This document shows, in pieces, positions 1-11,500 of a stretch of DNA of 64,000 nt. The position numbers and the translations under genes were made by a program. The first letter of the stretch is position 1; every line of letters begins with the position of its first letter. The stretch is from Aedes albopictus (Eukaryota; Arthropoda; Insecta; Diptera; Culicidae), in assembly GCF_035046485.1 (NCBI RefSeq), contig NC_085137.1, forward strand, positions 315,157,164 through 315,221,163, written 5' to 3'. The notes beneath the pieces were generated by a model. It made no database searches. It had not been told where the DNA came from and was given only the letters and a program-made list of their open reading frames with translations.

Positions 1-147
1 AATGAATTTGTCTCCATGCTTACAACACATGGTAGCTAGTAAATTTACGAAGAGCACATGTCTAACCCAACTTCAGCTATTACCTAGAATACCTAGAACG
101 GCGTCAGATGCGCTGTCCGTTTATATTAGAACTGTTTCCCGTTTCTA

Positions 148-2025
148 CAGTGATAGACATTCGTTTAGGCGAGACCAAAAAAATTTCAATAAAGTGCCAG
201 GAAACTCATACAAAAGATTTTATTATAAAACTTTTTTATCGTAGTGATAGTATATCTAGGGCCCATATAGCCGAGGCGGTAAACGCACGGGTATTCAGCA
301 TGACCATGCTGAGGGTGATGGGTTCGATTCCCGGTCGGTCCAGGATCTTTTTGTAAAGGAAATTTCCTTGACTTCCTTGGGCATAGAGTATCTTCGTGCC
401 TGCCACACGATATACACATGCAAAATGGTCATTGGCAGAGGAAGCTCTCAGTTAATAACTGTGGAAGTGCTCATAGAACACTAAGCTGAGAAGCAGGCTT
501 TGTCCCAGGAGGACGTTACGCCAAGAAGAGAGAGAGTATATCTAGTACTGGTTTATAAAAATGTGAAACATCACACTTACATATACACTGAAACAAAAAC
601 GAGGGCTAAAACCCTTCAAATGTCATTTTTTGCCTAGACATTCGTTTAGCCGAGGTAAATGAAAAATTGGTTTTCAATAGATTTTTTGCAATTTCGTGAG
701 TATATTTCGAGGATATACCTCAAGGCATTAAGTTTATGACGTGTTAGCAAGATAATTGACCTTGAAAGTTTATTTATTTGTGAAATTCAGAGAAATATTA
801 TAAAAAAAATGTCCCGATAAGAAGAATCAGCGATGACAAACAAATTTATTTAAGAAAAATGATTGCTGCAAATACTCAAACGTAAGCTAGACTAGCAGTT
901 TTGAAAATATGGCACAGAATTATTGTTAGAAATGTTCAAATTATTGCATAAAATGTCATGAAAAAATAAAGTTTATTGCTTTTTAGTTGGTTAAACCTTA
1001 AAATTGAATTGATAAAAGCTAAAATAAATAGTTCTGCATTGAAATAAAGACGTGCCCTGTGGAGTATACCTGTTTGATACTAGCATTACTAAATGAGTTA
1101 GAAGTCTGCTAAGTGAAAGAACTGCAAGAAGTGTCAGAATTTTTGTACCCTGTTTATTTAAAAGCATTGTTCATACAAAAATGCAAGATATGGTCAAACA
1201 GTTGCCTTATTTCATTCAATCTGAAGAAATATATTATAAATGAGTCTTAGTATTGAATCACATTCATTTTTAACAATGAAACAAGTAGTTCATGCTAGAA
1301 ATTTGAATACTTTCGGTGCCATTTCTCGAAATGTGAGCCGTCCAATGTATGTTATTTCAGCCAGAACACAGTCTAGAAGATATTGGGAGCTATAAGAAGA
1401 CGTAATAGTAGTAAACACTGTGATTTATGTTTCACTTGCATCATATTTCATCAAAACAATACTTAAATACGTGATTGTTTTATGGTTTGTGTTATTTTTT
1501 TTTCTGTTCAAAACATTATTTTTCGTAAATTTTCAACCTGCACTCGTCATGAAACTTTCATTAGAATCTTTTGAAACACTTCCGATAAAAATAACTACAT
1601 CAAATCTCAATTTGGAAACATTTACAATATTATGGCATATTTATATGTGATGCATGTAAAATTAATATGGCAACACTTCCAAAAACGATCTAATTCATAA
1701 TTTACAAGTCGATATATAATGCAGGTTACCATACAAAATGATTTTGTTGGATATTTTTCAAAATTTGTTAGTTTTTTATTATGGAATTCCAAAAATTGTA
1801 CAATTCGGCTAAACGAATGTCTAGGCTAAAAATGACATTTGAAGGGTTTTTACCCTCGTTTTTGTGTCAGTGTATATGTAAGTGTGATGTATCCCATTTT
1901 TATAAAACAGTGCACAGATATGCTATCACTACGATGAAAAAGTTTTATCATAAAATCTTTCGTATGAGTTTCCTGACACTTTTTCGAAATTTTTTTGGCC
2001 TCGGCTAAACGAATGTCTATCACTG
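148..2025. mobile_element. TA-flanked long-inverted-repeat element (Tc1/mariner-like ends)
   Basis: Ends are CAGTGATAGACATTCGTTTA and its complement, each next to a TA. The arms are long: the left arm continues past the SINE insertion to about 660 and matches about 1800-2025 inverted. The motif ACATTCGTTTAGCC recurs sub-terminally in both arms. The centre is AT-rich with no transposase, so this is non-autonomous. Confidence 0.8.
260..536 (+). mobile_element. tRNA-derived SINE, Feilai-like, full length
   Basis: Head GGGCCCATATAGCCGAGGCG with a pol III B-box GGGTTCGATTCCC, a unique body, and an AGAGAG tail. Flanked by TATATCTAG on both sides as target duplication. It sits in the left arm of the 148-2025 element and is therefore younger. 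Confidence 0.9.
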
Positions 2026-2213
2026 TATTTATTTATACTACCCGGCATTCCAATGGTACCCAAAAGTATATGTAATTCCAAAATATATGGTTACAGCAAT
2101 AAGGTTGAAACAAATATTGATTTTTACTTCTGGAGATTATTTTTATTATCGTACAAATTGGTACGGAGCTTCTCAGAATTTAATGAAATTTTTTCACATG
2201 TAGGATTCACATA

Positions 2214-2707
2214 AAGGGTAAGTGTTCCAATTATGGCTATAGTACCAATTATTCGCCATAGTTGATTTTCGCCCTTTAACGATGTAAATCAACAAGAAAA
2301 AATTTGTGAACAACGGACTACGTTCATAAAAGATTGTTACACTCATTTAAACGCCACATTTTTCTCAAATTATGGTAGAAATAAATCATTTTCCTTAAAA
2401 TTTCGGCTTCCTTGCACCTTTTTTCGCCATAGTGTACCAATTATGGCTAATCCCATAAGGAATACATGCAAATAGTTCAAAAAGGAACCGAAAGTTAAAA
2501 ATGTGTCCATAATTGGAACAGGGTTCCTATCATTGGCACACGCTGTAATAAATACTAAAAATAGTTTTGGCTCCGTTGCTATATTTTTCCTGTAAAGTAT
2601 GGAAACTAATCTATCTTTTAATCATATTGATGACATTCGTTGGTCTTCTCGTTATTTTTGTACAAATAGTTTTCCTTAGGTAGTGCCATAATTGGTACAT
2701 CCACCCT
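2214..2707. mobile_element. MITE with CCAATTATGGC sub-terminal motifs
   Basis: Left AGGGTAAGTGTTCCAATTAT and right GCCATAATTGGTACATCCAC with CCT form imperfect inverted ends, with TA nearby on both sides. The motif ACCAATTATGGC and its complement recur inside. No coding capacity. Confidence 0.6.
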
Positions 2708-3319
2708 ATATGAACAAAAACTAAATTGAAAAAAATCAGGGTTGCCTAATTTTCCGGAAAATTCAAGTGGAAAACAAACATTTTCCTCAGACACCACCCG
2801 CTTTGAAAAATCATAACTCAAGAACGAAGCATCGTAGACACATCTTTTTTGTGAAATCATAAGTAAATTTCCTCAGCAATCCAAAAAAATACAAAATGAA
2901 AATTGTTTTCCACAAAGTTTTCCACTGTTGAGGAAAATCGGTGGGAAAAGTCGGAAAAAGAAAGTCCGGAAAAATTCTTCAAAAAAATATTTTTGGCAGG
3001 AAATTACATAAGCTATATTCTATGAAATTTTCAAGATATGGTTTTTCTCCGTTCCTGAATTATGACCAACTTTGTGGAAATTGTCCTGATGTCCTATATG
3101 AGCCGTATTCTTTGAAAAATCATAACTTAAGAGCGAAGCATCGTAGACCCAAGGTTTTTATGCGAAATCGTAAGCAATTTTTCTCAGCAATCCAAAAAAT
3201 ACAAAATGAAAATAATTTCCACAAAATTTTCCACTGTTGAGGAAAATCGGTTGAAAGAGTCGGAAAAACTATTTACGAAGTATGGAAAAATTGCCAATAA
3301 AAAATATTTTATAAAATAA

Positions 3320-3630
3320 CTAGCTGTCCCGGCAAACGTTGTCTTGCCAAGCTGTGGTGGTTTGACAACTGTTGAGCTCATAACGTCACCGCACTCTAGA
3401 TTGATTTAATTTTGATAATACTGAATTTGCTTCCAGCTCATAACAAATCAGTATTTTCACAATTTTCATACCTTTTTAAATGTTTTTTGTAACTTTTTCT
3501 GTATATAAACACAGCCACCAAGAATACGAATCAAACCCTGCATAAGTCATCCTGATCGGTTCAGCCGTTCATGAGTTTTATTGCCTCAAATGGACTTCAA
3601 ACTCATTTTTATATATATACATAGATAGAT
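3320..3630 (+). mobile_element. Short tagctgtcccggcaaac-type retro-unit
   Basis: Begins CTAGCTGTCCCGGCAAACGT and ends TTTTTATATATATACATAGA. This start/end pair marks a family widespread in insects, probably the 3' end of a non-LTR element or an associated SINE. Flanked by near-identical TTTTATAAAAT stretches, which fits target-primed insertion. Confidence 0.7.
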
Positions 3631-4121
3631 TTTTTATAAAATTATTTTATAATTTTATTTTTTCCAGACTTCCTAAATATTTTTTTCCGACTTTTCCAAC
3701 CGACTTTCCTCAACAGTGGAAAATTTTGTGGAAAACATATTTCATTTTGTATATGTTTTTTGAATTGCTGAGAAAATTTACTCACGATTTCCGATTTCAC
3801 AAAAAACATTGTGTCTACGATGATTCCTTTTTAGTTATGATTTTTCGAAGAAAACGGCTCGTATAGCACATCTAGACAATTCATAACTCATAACTCAGGA
3901 ACGGAGATAAACCACATCTTAAAAATTTTACAGAATGTAGCTTTTTCTTTCAAAAAAAATGATTTTGGTAATTTTTCCGGACTTTGAAAATGGTTTTTCC
4001 GACTTTTCTAACCGATTTTCCTCAATAATGGACACATTTTTCATATTGATTTTTTTTTTTAATTTCTGAGAACACACATAGTTTGAAAATCATTGATTGG
4101 ACGATTATGTGTGCCGTTATA

Positions 4122-5326
4122 AGGACTGTATCGGAAATTAACTATAAACATTCAAAATGCTCTATCTCGAAGCATGGTTGGTCTTTTTAATTCGGTTCTT
4201 CTATGAAATCTTCACAATATAGTTAAGTATAGAACAGCTTGAAGAAATTTGGAAAATGTTTAGTATTATTGAAAGTATGCTTATATGAGTACACCACGCA
4301 AAATAACAATCTGTACAAAAGGCAATTTTCTAAAATTTTTTTTAACGTTTCAATAATTTGTAACAAAAAAAATTGTACGGGGAAAAATCTGGAAAATGAT
4401 GATTATTACTAGCAGTTATGTACACATAACATATCACTCAATACCGACTTTTAAAATTCTTATTTTGGATAGAAAACCCTCCGTCATGTAGAAAATGGTC
4501 TAACCCAAAAAACACCTACTTTTTAGTCGAGCTTTGACGCTCTGTTTTAAATATCTTCAGAGGTTATAAAATTCCGTTCTCTGGTAAAACTACCTCTTCA
4601 ATAAATTTGAATACATGCCCAATTGAAAAAAATGCAAATTTTCAACTTTATGTATTTGTTATTTGCGTAATTGTTCTTTAAGGACAAACTTCTTAACATC
4701 CCGCTTTAACAGTGCATCAAAACTTCAAACGCACAAATCTCAAGAAGCAAGCTTCACACAACAAAATATTCTATTATTCTGCTCTTGCTCACTTGTAATA
4801 AGTCTAAAATAAGAAGATCAGGTGCGCTGGTTTTGTTTACGAAGAGATTTGTGCCCTCGAAATCGTGAGTAGGTGCCAAAGTCGGCCATTGTGGCGGCCA
4901 TGTTGGGATTCTAACAAGTCAGTCCTTAAAGTCGCATAAAAAAAGAGTTCCTCGAAAAATGGTCATTTTTTCATTTTTAAGAATTGCGCTAAACTACGGA
5001 GGAAAGTTTTCTTGATAAAAATAATTTTCCTATATCATGAGCATTCTGGAAAAGAATATATTTGCGCAAAAAATAAGAGAAAAATTGAATATTTTTCCAC
5101 AGTTTTCGCTATTTGAAATTTTTAGGGGATGTCCAAAATTTTAAAAACATATGTGCAATCTTTGAGATAAAAGTCCAAGTTAAACGATTATTTTTTTGAA
5201 AATTAGACTGCCATTCTTTATTTTAAAGATTTATATAGTATCTCCAAAAATAGAATTATGTTCATTTCGAATAGATTATTTTTTAGGCAATGGTGAACGT
5301 TTATAGTTAATTTCCGATACAGTCCT
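4122..5326. mobile_element. 1.2 kb TA-flanked inverted-repeat element
   Basis: Ends AGGACTGTATCGGAAATTAA match inverted over about 31 bp with one mismatch, and each is flanked by TA. Inserted into the 2724-5512 element. Interior AT-rich, no transposase seen. Confidence 0.8.
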
Positions 5327-5584
5327 TACGTTGTAAGAAGTAAATAAATAAATAAATTATCAACACAAAAAAAACTCTTACGATTTAACAAAAAAACATT
5401 GCGTCTGCGATGCGTCATTCTTAAGTTATGATTTTTCAAAGTAGATGGTGTGGAAAATTGTTTTCCACTGAAATTTTCCGAAAAATTATGCGGCCCTGTT
5501 TTTTTTTCAATTTACCTTTATTGAATTCTGAGAACATTCGAAAAAAATGTACGATAAACAAAATCCCTATTCTGCGATGAGAAC

Positions 5585-5665
5585 CAATATAGCCGAAGGT
5601 TTACCCCCGAGTATTCAGCTGAGAAGCAGGTTTTGTCCCAGTTAAGATGTTGCGCCAAGAAGAAG
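5585..5665 (+). mobile_element. Internally deleted SINE copy
   Basis: The Feilai-like head (AATATAGCCGAAGG to GTATTCAGC) runs directly into the tail (TGAGAAGCAGG to CGCCAAGAAG). About 200 bp of the body is missing, and the junction is at the trinucleotide AGC shared by both breakpoints. Confidence 0.75.
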
Positions 5666-6193
5666 ACGAAATATGCCATGCAGTTTTTCAACAAGTCCGG
5701 TGTCATTGCCAACTTTACGTTAGGGACCATTAGGCTGACCCTTATTTTGCAATAAATGGAAAAGTTAAAAATTAGTCAGGGCCAAAAATGTGCTCAGAAC
5801 TGCGATAGTTCGACTTGTTTTTTAGTTACTGACAAAAAAAATTCCGAAAAATAGCATATTTGTCATTTTTTTAGATCCCAAAGGAAACGGGGAGGGAGCC
5901 GAGGGAGCAGTGAAGAGAATTTTCAGACAAAAGAGGCACAAAACAAGCAACAAAGAAGACGCGACGATTACTCTTTATCCCAACTGGTAACAGATAATGA
6001 CATGATCTCGAAAATTTTTGTTGCAGACAAAGCGGAAGCTGAAATTGTTGCGTACTTTTCAACTCGTGAATAATCAATTATTACCAACCCAAAATCGAAC
6101 TTTTTTAATGATACATCTTCAGCAGTGTTTCAGTGTTTACCGACTCGAAGTTACCGCTCGAAAATCACAATGCAAGCCTTAAAAATCTCTAAA

Positions 6194-6360
6194 CCCAAGC
6201 AACACACATGTTATAATAGAGTTACGACAGCGCAAGTTTTGGTTGTATACAAGTTTATTTTACGTAATTCTAACATTGTGTTGAAATAACGTTAAATAAA
6301 CTTCTATACAACCAAAACTTGCGCTGTCGTAACTTTTATATAACATGTGTGTTACTTGGG
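6194..6360. mobile_element. Foldback MITE, copy 1
   Basis: Nearly the whole 167 bp is an inverted repeat, starting CCCAAGCAACACACATGTTA and ending TAACATGTGTGTTACTTGGG, with TACGACAGCGCAAGTTTTGG in the arms. A second copy lies at 28516-28682. Confidence 0.85.
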
Positions 6361-7953
6361 AACTTGTGATGCACGATCTTTGTCTTATTCTGTTCAAGTT
6401 GGGACAAACATATGTTGCATTGGGTAGAATGTCGCAACAAATTCAGGTTGCGACATTGTCGTTATTGTCGCGCGATGGTTGAATTTTGATTCACTGGGAG
6501 GGTGAGTCTCTGATTTTTATTCGAACCTTGTATGAGGTATGAAAAAAATAGGCTACGAGGAGGTGTCAACATCGGCTGAAAATGCAACGTCATTTATGGA
6601 TGCTCCCATATCTTTAGCTCAACCATTGGATTGACTGGAGCTATCGAAGGAAATGAACTTTTCAGCTGAAAGTCGCTTGATAATCAGTGTTTCTTATATT
6701 ATTATTTTTTTCGCATCAAACATGGCGTCACTAGTATATATTTGTGAAGTTCGATGCTTTTTGTAAGCTTCAAAATTTGGTGGCTTTCCTTGTAGTTTAT
6801 TTTGCGTGCTATTGCTTCGAAACTGTTTGCATGTATTATTAAAATAAAACAAAAAATTCTGCCTTAAGTTTGTTAGTAGATGCATGTTAGCGGCAGTTTG
6901 TTATGTGAATGTGGATTTGTGCATGTAAATAAAACTGATAAAAGTCCACCACGTTATCTCCATTAATGTACTATCTGTACATTATTTTGTATCTTCATAA
7001 ATAGATTTTAATTTAGCCTAATCGTTTATTTGAAGCTTTATTGAAGTACATTATAACGTGATATAAAACCTGCAAAACATCATATAACACTTTGTATAAG
7101 AAATTCAACTACGACTTTAGAATTGTGCAATGGATTAAATGGCATGATGCTTTACAATTTTGGTACATCACTGTAGTCTGTGATCAACCGAAAACATTTA
7201 CGAATCAAATTTTGGTAGCGTACCAAACCAAGTCAACCCTCTAGTCTGCAGGTACAATTTTCAAAGATTTCTATTACTCAGAATATTTTGTTAAATCGAT
7301 CTACACTCGTTTTGTCCTTAGATATTTGAATTTAAAGCTGGAAAGTTGAGGAATAATCAGAAGAGACTTAAGCAAAAATTCCTTTTTCCGAAACGGTTAA
7401 TAATTTTCGACCTTCCGATGTTATGTCTTTCGATCCTTCGACCCTAAACCTAATAAATCAATGACTATCACTAGACTATTAAATCAATAGTGGAATTGTC
7501 AAGTGTCTCCGCTGTAGAAGAACCTTTCATACTATTCTCCCGTTCAACATTGAAGTATTGTATTTGCATGAAGTAGAATATTAAATTAAAGTTTGATTGC
7601 TGCACGATGTTATAGCTTGACCAGGCACCGAATCGCACCTTGATAATACCCGACACCACTACCTTTGCAACTACACCGCACCCGTCGATGATTTGTAGTT
7701 TACCCCATTGATTGCTACAAACACCTACTTACGTACCATGTTCTCTGAATGCAACCTCCACCCATAATAACCAGTTAAGTTCACAACCAATGAAGATGAA
7801 ATAACGAATCCCCTGTTCACTTCTATCCACCCAAAACCCTCAATGGTCTATTGTAACAACCCACGAAAACTAAACAAATCTGTCGGAAACGTTCGTCTCT
7901 GAACCGTCCTATTCAACAATACTACCAACTTGATCAAAATCATCATCCTCTAG
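6361..7953. other. Non-coding stretch upstream of Dg mucin exon
   Basis: AT-rich DNA, presumably Dg intron. No exon with splice signals and protein similarity, RNA gene or clear repeat was seen. The last 20 bases lead to the CTCTAG acceptor. Confidence 0.5.
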
Positions 7954-8583
7954 ACGTCCGAGAAGGAAGAGGAACTACCAACCGTACTACTATCGTCGAT
8001 GGGAACTTCGCCAGTCACGGCGTCGTCTACGATTTCGATAACCTCAGCGGCCTCGCTACCAACCGACAGCCACACGGCTACCAATCCGTTCAGGAACGTG
8101 GCAACAACCACGTCATCGAACCAACCCGAACTGTCCTTCGGACTGGACGAAGAACCCGAGGGAGAAGACGGAGCCGAAGAGGAAGAAGATGAATACGAAG
8201 ATACGGTCATCATTACGGAACTTCCCAATTCCGTAGCCCCAGCAGCCCCGGCTACTACCACGAGCACTACGGCTCCAACAACTGCAACCGTACCAACCAC
8301 CACAAAAACAACCACGGAAGCCGAAACGGAGGCTACTACCACTCCTTGCTCAATTCCTACGACTCCAACGGTTGAATCGCTACCACGGTCTCTTCCCGAT
8401 ACCAGCACTCCGGTAGCAGTAACCACAACAACAACAGCCACAACAGAGACACTACCGCCTACTACAACACAGCTTGAACTCGTAACAGCGCCAAGTGTGG
8501 TTTTTGTTGAAACTACCACCGCCGCTACTAGTGCCACTGCTATGACTACCTCTTCTACTACTACTACTAGTCTTGAACCAAAG
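7954..8583 (+). CDS. Dg: Dg exon: mucin-like Thr-rich region with acidic patch
   Basis: The exon opens right after a CTCTAG acceptor, which also puts an in-frame TAG just upstream, and ends at AAG|GTAGCG. It encodes 210 residues, mostly Thr, Ser, Pro and Ala runs typical of an O-glycosylated stalk. An acidic stretch near residues 55-75 (EEPEGEDGAEEEEDEYED) is followed by TVIITELPN. Both flanking introns are phase 0 and the length divides by three, so skipping keeps frame. The ATG at 7999 is internal and need not be a start. Confidence 0.85.
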
Positions 8584-11500
8584 GTAGCGACTTGTTAGAC
8601 TCCAGTTTTGATTGTTTCCCATTTATTTTCTAGAAAGCTAGTGCAAATTTATTTTACGAAAGCGAAACGTGCGAAAACAAGCTACAACTGATCTTTTCGA
8701 CAAGCTTTGCTGATAAAAACAACTAGTTTGAAATGCACCGAAAATTAATGAACATACCGATTTACTGCAACTTAACTTATATTTTGCAACGTTTAAAGTA
8801 ATTTTGAAGACGCAGTTTTTAAAAGGCTTACAACCCTCTTGTATAAAATCAATTACATTTTTATTACCAAACTAACACAGTTTAAATGTATTTTTATGTA
8901 AATAGAAAATTATCTATCCTGGGTTCTTGTAATTATAACTGTAATTATCATTTCAACGCTTTACAAACCTTTCTGTTAGTTACACTTATCATTTCCCGTA
9001 ATTTGCTTTTAATTTTCAAACAAAAGTTCAATCGCTTTATTCGTACCTTCATTTTCTAAATGTCAATATGTTTTTTTTTCCTAACACAACTTAGTATTCT
9101 TTCTAATCGATTTTATTTTCTCTATCTCTCAAAAAAAATTTAAAAACAAACTACGCACAGGCCACAACTCTACCAACCGTAAGTAGTAGTAGCAGCAGCA
9201 GCAGCAACAGTAGAAGCAGCAACGCTCCAACGAAACAGCAGGAACCCAAGGAGGACTACGACAACTACGACGAAGAGTACGACGATGAGATTGAAGAGGA
9301 ACCGACGACGGTCGCTGTTCCCACTGGACGGCAGCAGTCCGGTAACGTACAACCGGCTGTGGTCAGCACTGAGGTAGGTTATTTTCAGGGATAGAGATTG
9401 TTTAGGTTTAGAACATCAAGATGAACTCCTGAGTAAACTTGAAGCATTGCTTTAGCTAGTTCATTGGCATTAGCTTGAGATGGAATCATATTATTTAGCT
9501 ATACCTAAATTTGTAAAAAGGTTAATGCTATTGTTCTATCCTATACAATTAATTGAAAGTTGGAAGTGGTATTATGATAAACACTTGAGTAACATTGAAG
9601 AAGACACACACACAAGATGGTTGTTTAGCCAGCGGCTAAACATACTTAACGAAACATAACACAAGACAACGGACACACAGATCATGCACTAATGGATACC
9701 GAGAAAAAGTGTTTCTCGCGAAAAATTTCAGAGCCGGAGAGGGAATTGAACCCTCACTCCAAAGCATGATACTGTTACTGTTTACAATGACGGTTGTTAT
9801 CTACACAGACATGCTAGATACTAGATAGATAGATAGATACAATATAAATAGAGGTAATTTTTTTAAATACAAACAATCGCATTCTAACACCGACCTTACT
9901 CTTTTCAGTCTTCAACAACCGAACAGCCAACGACTACTCCGGCAACAACCACCGTCCTGGCTCCAACCACAACTTCATCAACAACCACCACGACTACGAC
10001 TACAACGACAACGCCGGCTCCAACAACAACAACTTCCACCACTATGGCCACGACGGAAGTGGACGAACCTACCAACATGTATCCCATCATCAAGAACCGC
10101 ATTCAGAAGCAGGCCATCATTGCCGGCAAGGTGTTCAGCCTTACGGTGCCGCAGGATACGTTCCTCGATACCGAAGACGGTAACAATCTACGGCTCGAGC
10201 TGTTCGACAGCCACGGCCATCCACTCAAGAACAACTCCTGGATACAGTTCGACGTGGAGACGCGCGAAATCTACGGCCTTCCGCTGGAGAAGGATGTTTC
10301 CAAATGGCACTACATCTTGCAAGCCACCGATTCCGGCGACAAGTCGGTCAACGAAACGGTCGACATCTCCGTTCAGCAACACAAGTCACACCGTAGTGTG
10401 AACCATGAAATTAGCTTGGCTCTCAAGTTACAACGTAAGTTCGCTAGAAACGTAGACTGGCAAATCCAAATCATCCGAGGTATCACCAAAGTGCTTGGAG
10501 ATGCTTCCGTCTCCAATGTAGTGGTCCGCGAGGTCCGAAACAGCATCCAGGATCCAAACCTAGCCACATTTGTTTACACTAACGAAACTTTGCCAAAGGA
10601 TCGCTGCCCCGAAGAGATGCTGGACGAACTGGTCGCTCAGCTCACCGAAAACGCTCTCAACGATGTGCTGAATCCGGATATCATGGTCAAGTCCGTTCTG
10701 GGTCAGCAAATTGGACAGTGCATGAAGTCCGTGATTCCGAAGGTTAAACCAACCCAGAGCATTGCCACGAAGAACTATGCACCCACTACACGAAATCAGG
10801 TGGACCGGGTCAACGCTACGGTTGGCCATCTCCTCGTTTACAAAGTGCCAGCTGTAAGTTTTATCTTTTTACCATACTTTATTGAAATAATCGCATATGA
10901 CAAATCTTGCACAGGATACCTTCTACGATCCGGAAGATGGAAATGATCTGAAGCTGAAACTGTTGACCACCGAACGAAACCCGTTGGATCATCATCATTG
11001 GCTGCAGTTCGACTCGAAGAATCAGGAATTCTTTGGTGTACCTCAACCCCAGGATGTTGGTCAGAAAGAATACCTCCTGGTATGTACTCTGAGTAACATT
11101 TCATGTACGAAACTAGTATTTACTCGCTTATCTCTCTTCTAAGATTGCCGAGGATCGCGAGGGCTTGACAGCTACCGATGCCCTGGTTGTGGTAGTCCAC
11201 CAAGCTCACTACAAACGTGACTACAGCGTCCTGTTTGAGCTTACCTTGGATACCACGCAGGAGCAATTCAGTACCGCCCAATCCCAGCGAAGGTTTATCG
11301 AGCGACTAGCCATGGTCTTTGGCGACTCGCATACAAACTATATCCAAATTCGTAAGGTTCATCCAATGCGTCACGTTGATCAAGTTCAGGTGACCTTCTT
11401 CAACACCACACTTTACCGTCAACATCAACGCTGTCCGGATGAAGAAATCGAAGCCCTGCGGAACATGTTGCTCTACCAAGACGGAACCGTCCGTACCAAA

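Larger units (their letters stand above)
2724..5512. mobile_element. Inverted-repeat element, ends AATTGAAAAAAA-CAGGG
   Basis: Left and right ends share AATTGAAAAAAA then CAGGG, GC and TAATTTT-CGGAAAAT in inverted orientation, with TA outside both. A block around TTTTCCACTGTTGAGGAAAA recurs at about 2920, 3225 and, inverted, 3700. It is interrupted by a retro-unit (3320-3630) and a second TA element (4122-5326). No protein was recognised. Confidence 0.65.

Noticed and set aside
7950..8537. 195-codon open frame on the minus strand, Val/Ser-rich
   Set aside because: It is the antisense of the Thr-codon-rich mucin exon (ACN read backwards gives NGT, hence Val, Ser, Gly). No domain or splice context.
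10120..10401. 93-codon overlapping plus-strand frame in Dg and several minus-strand frames at 10.2-11.6 kb
   Set aside because: Shadows of the Dg coding exons in other frames; composition and context give no support.
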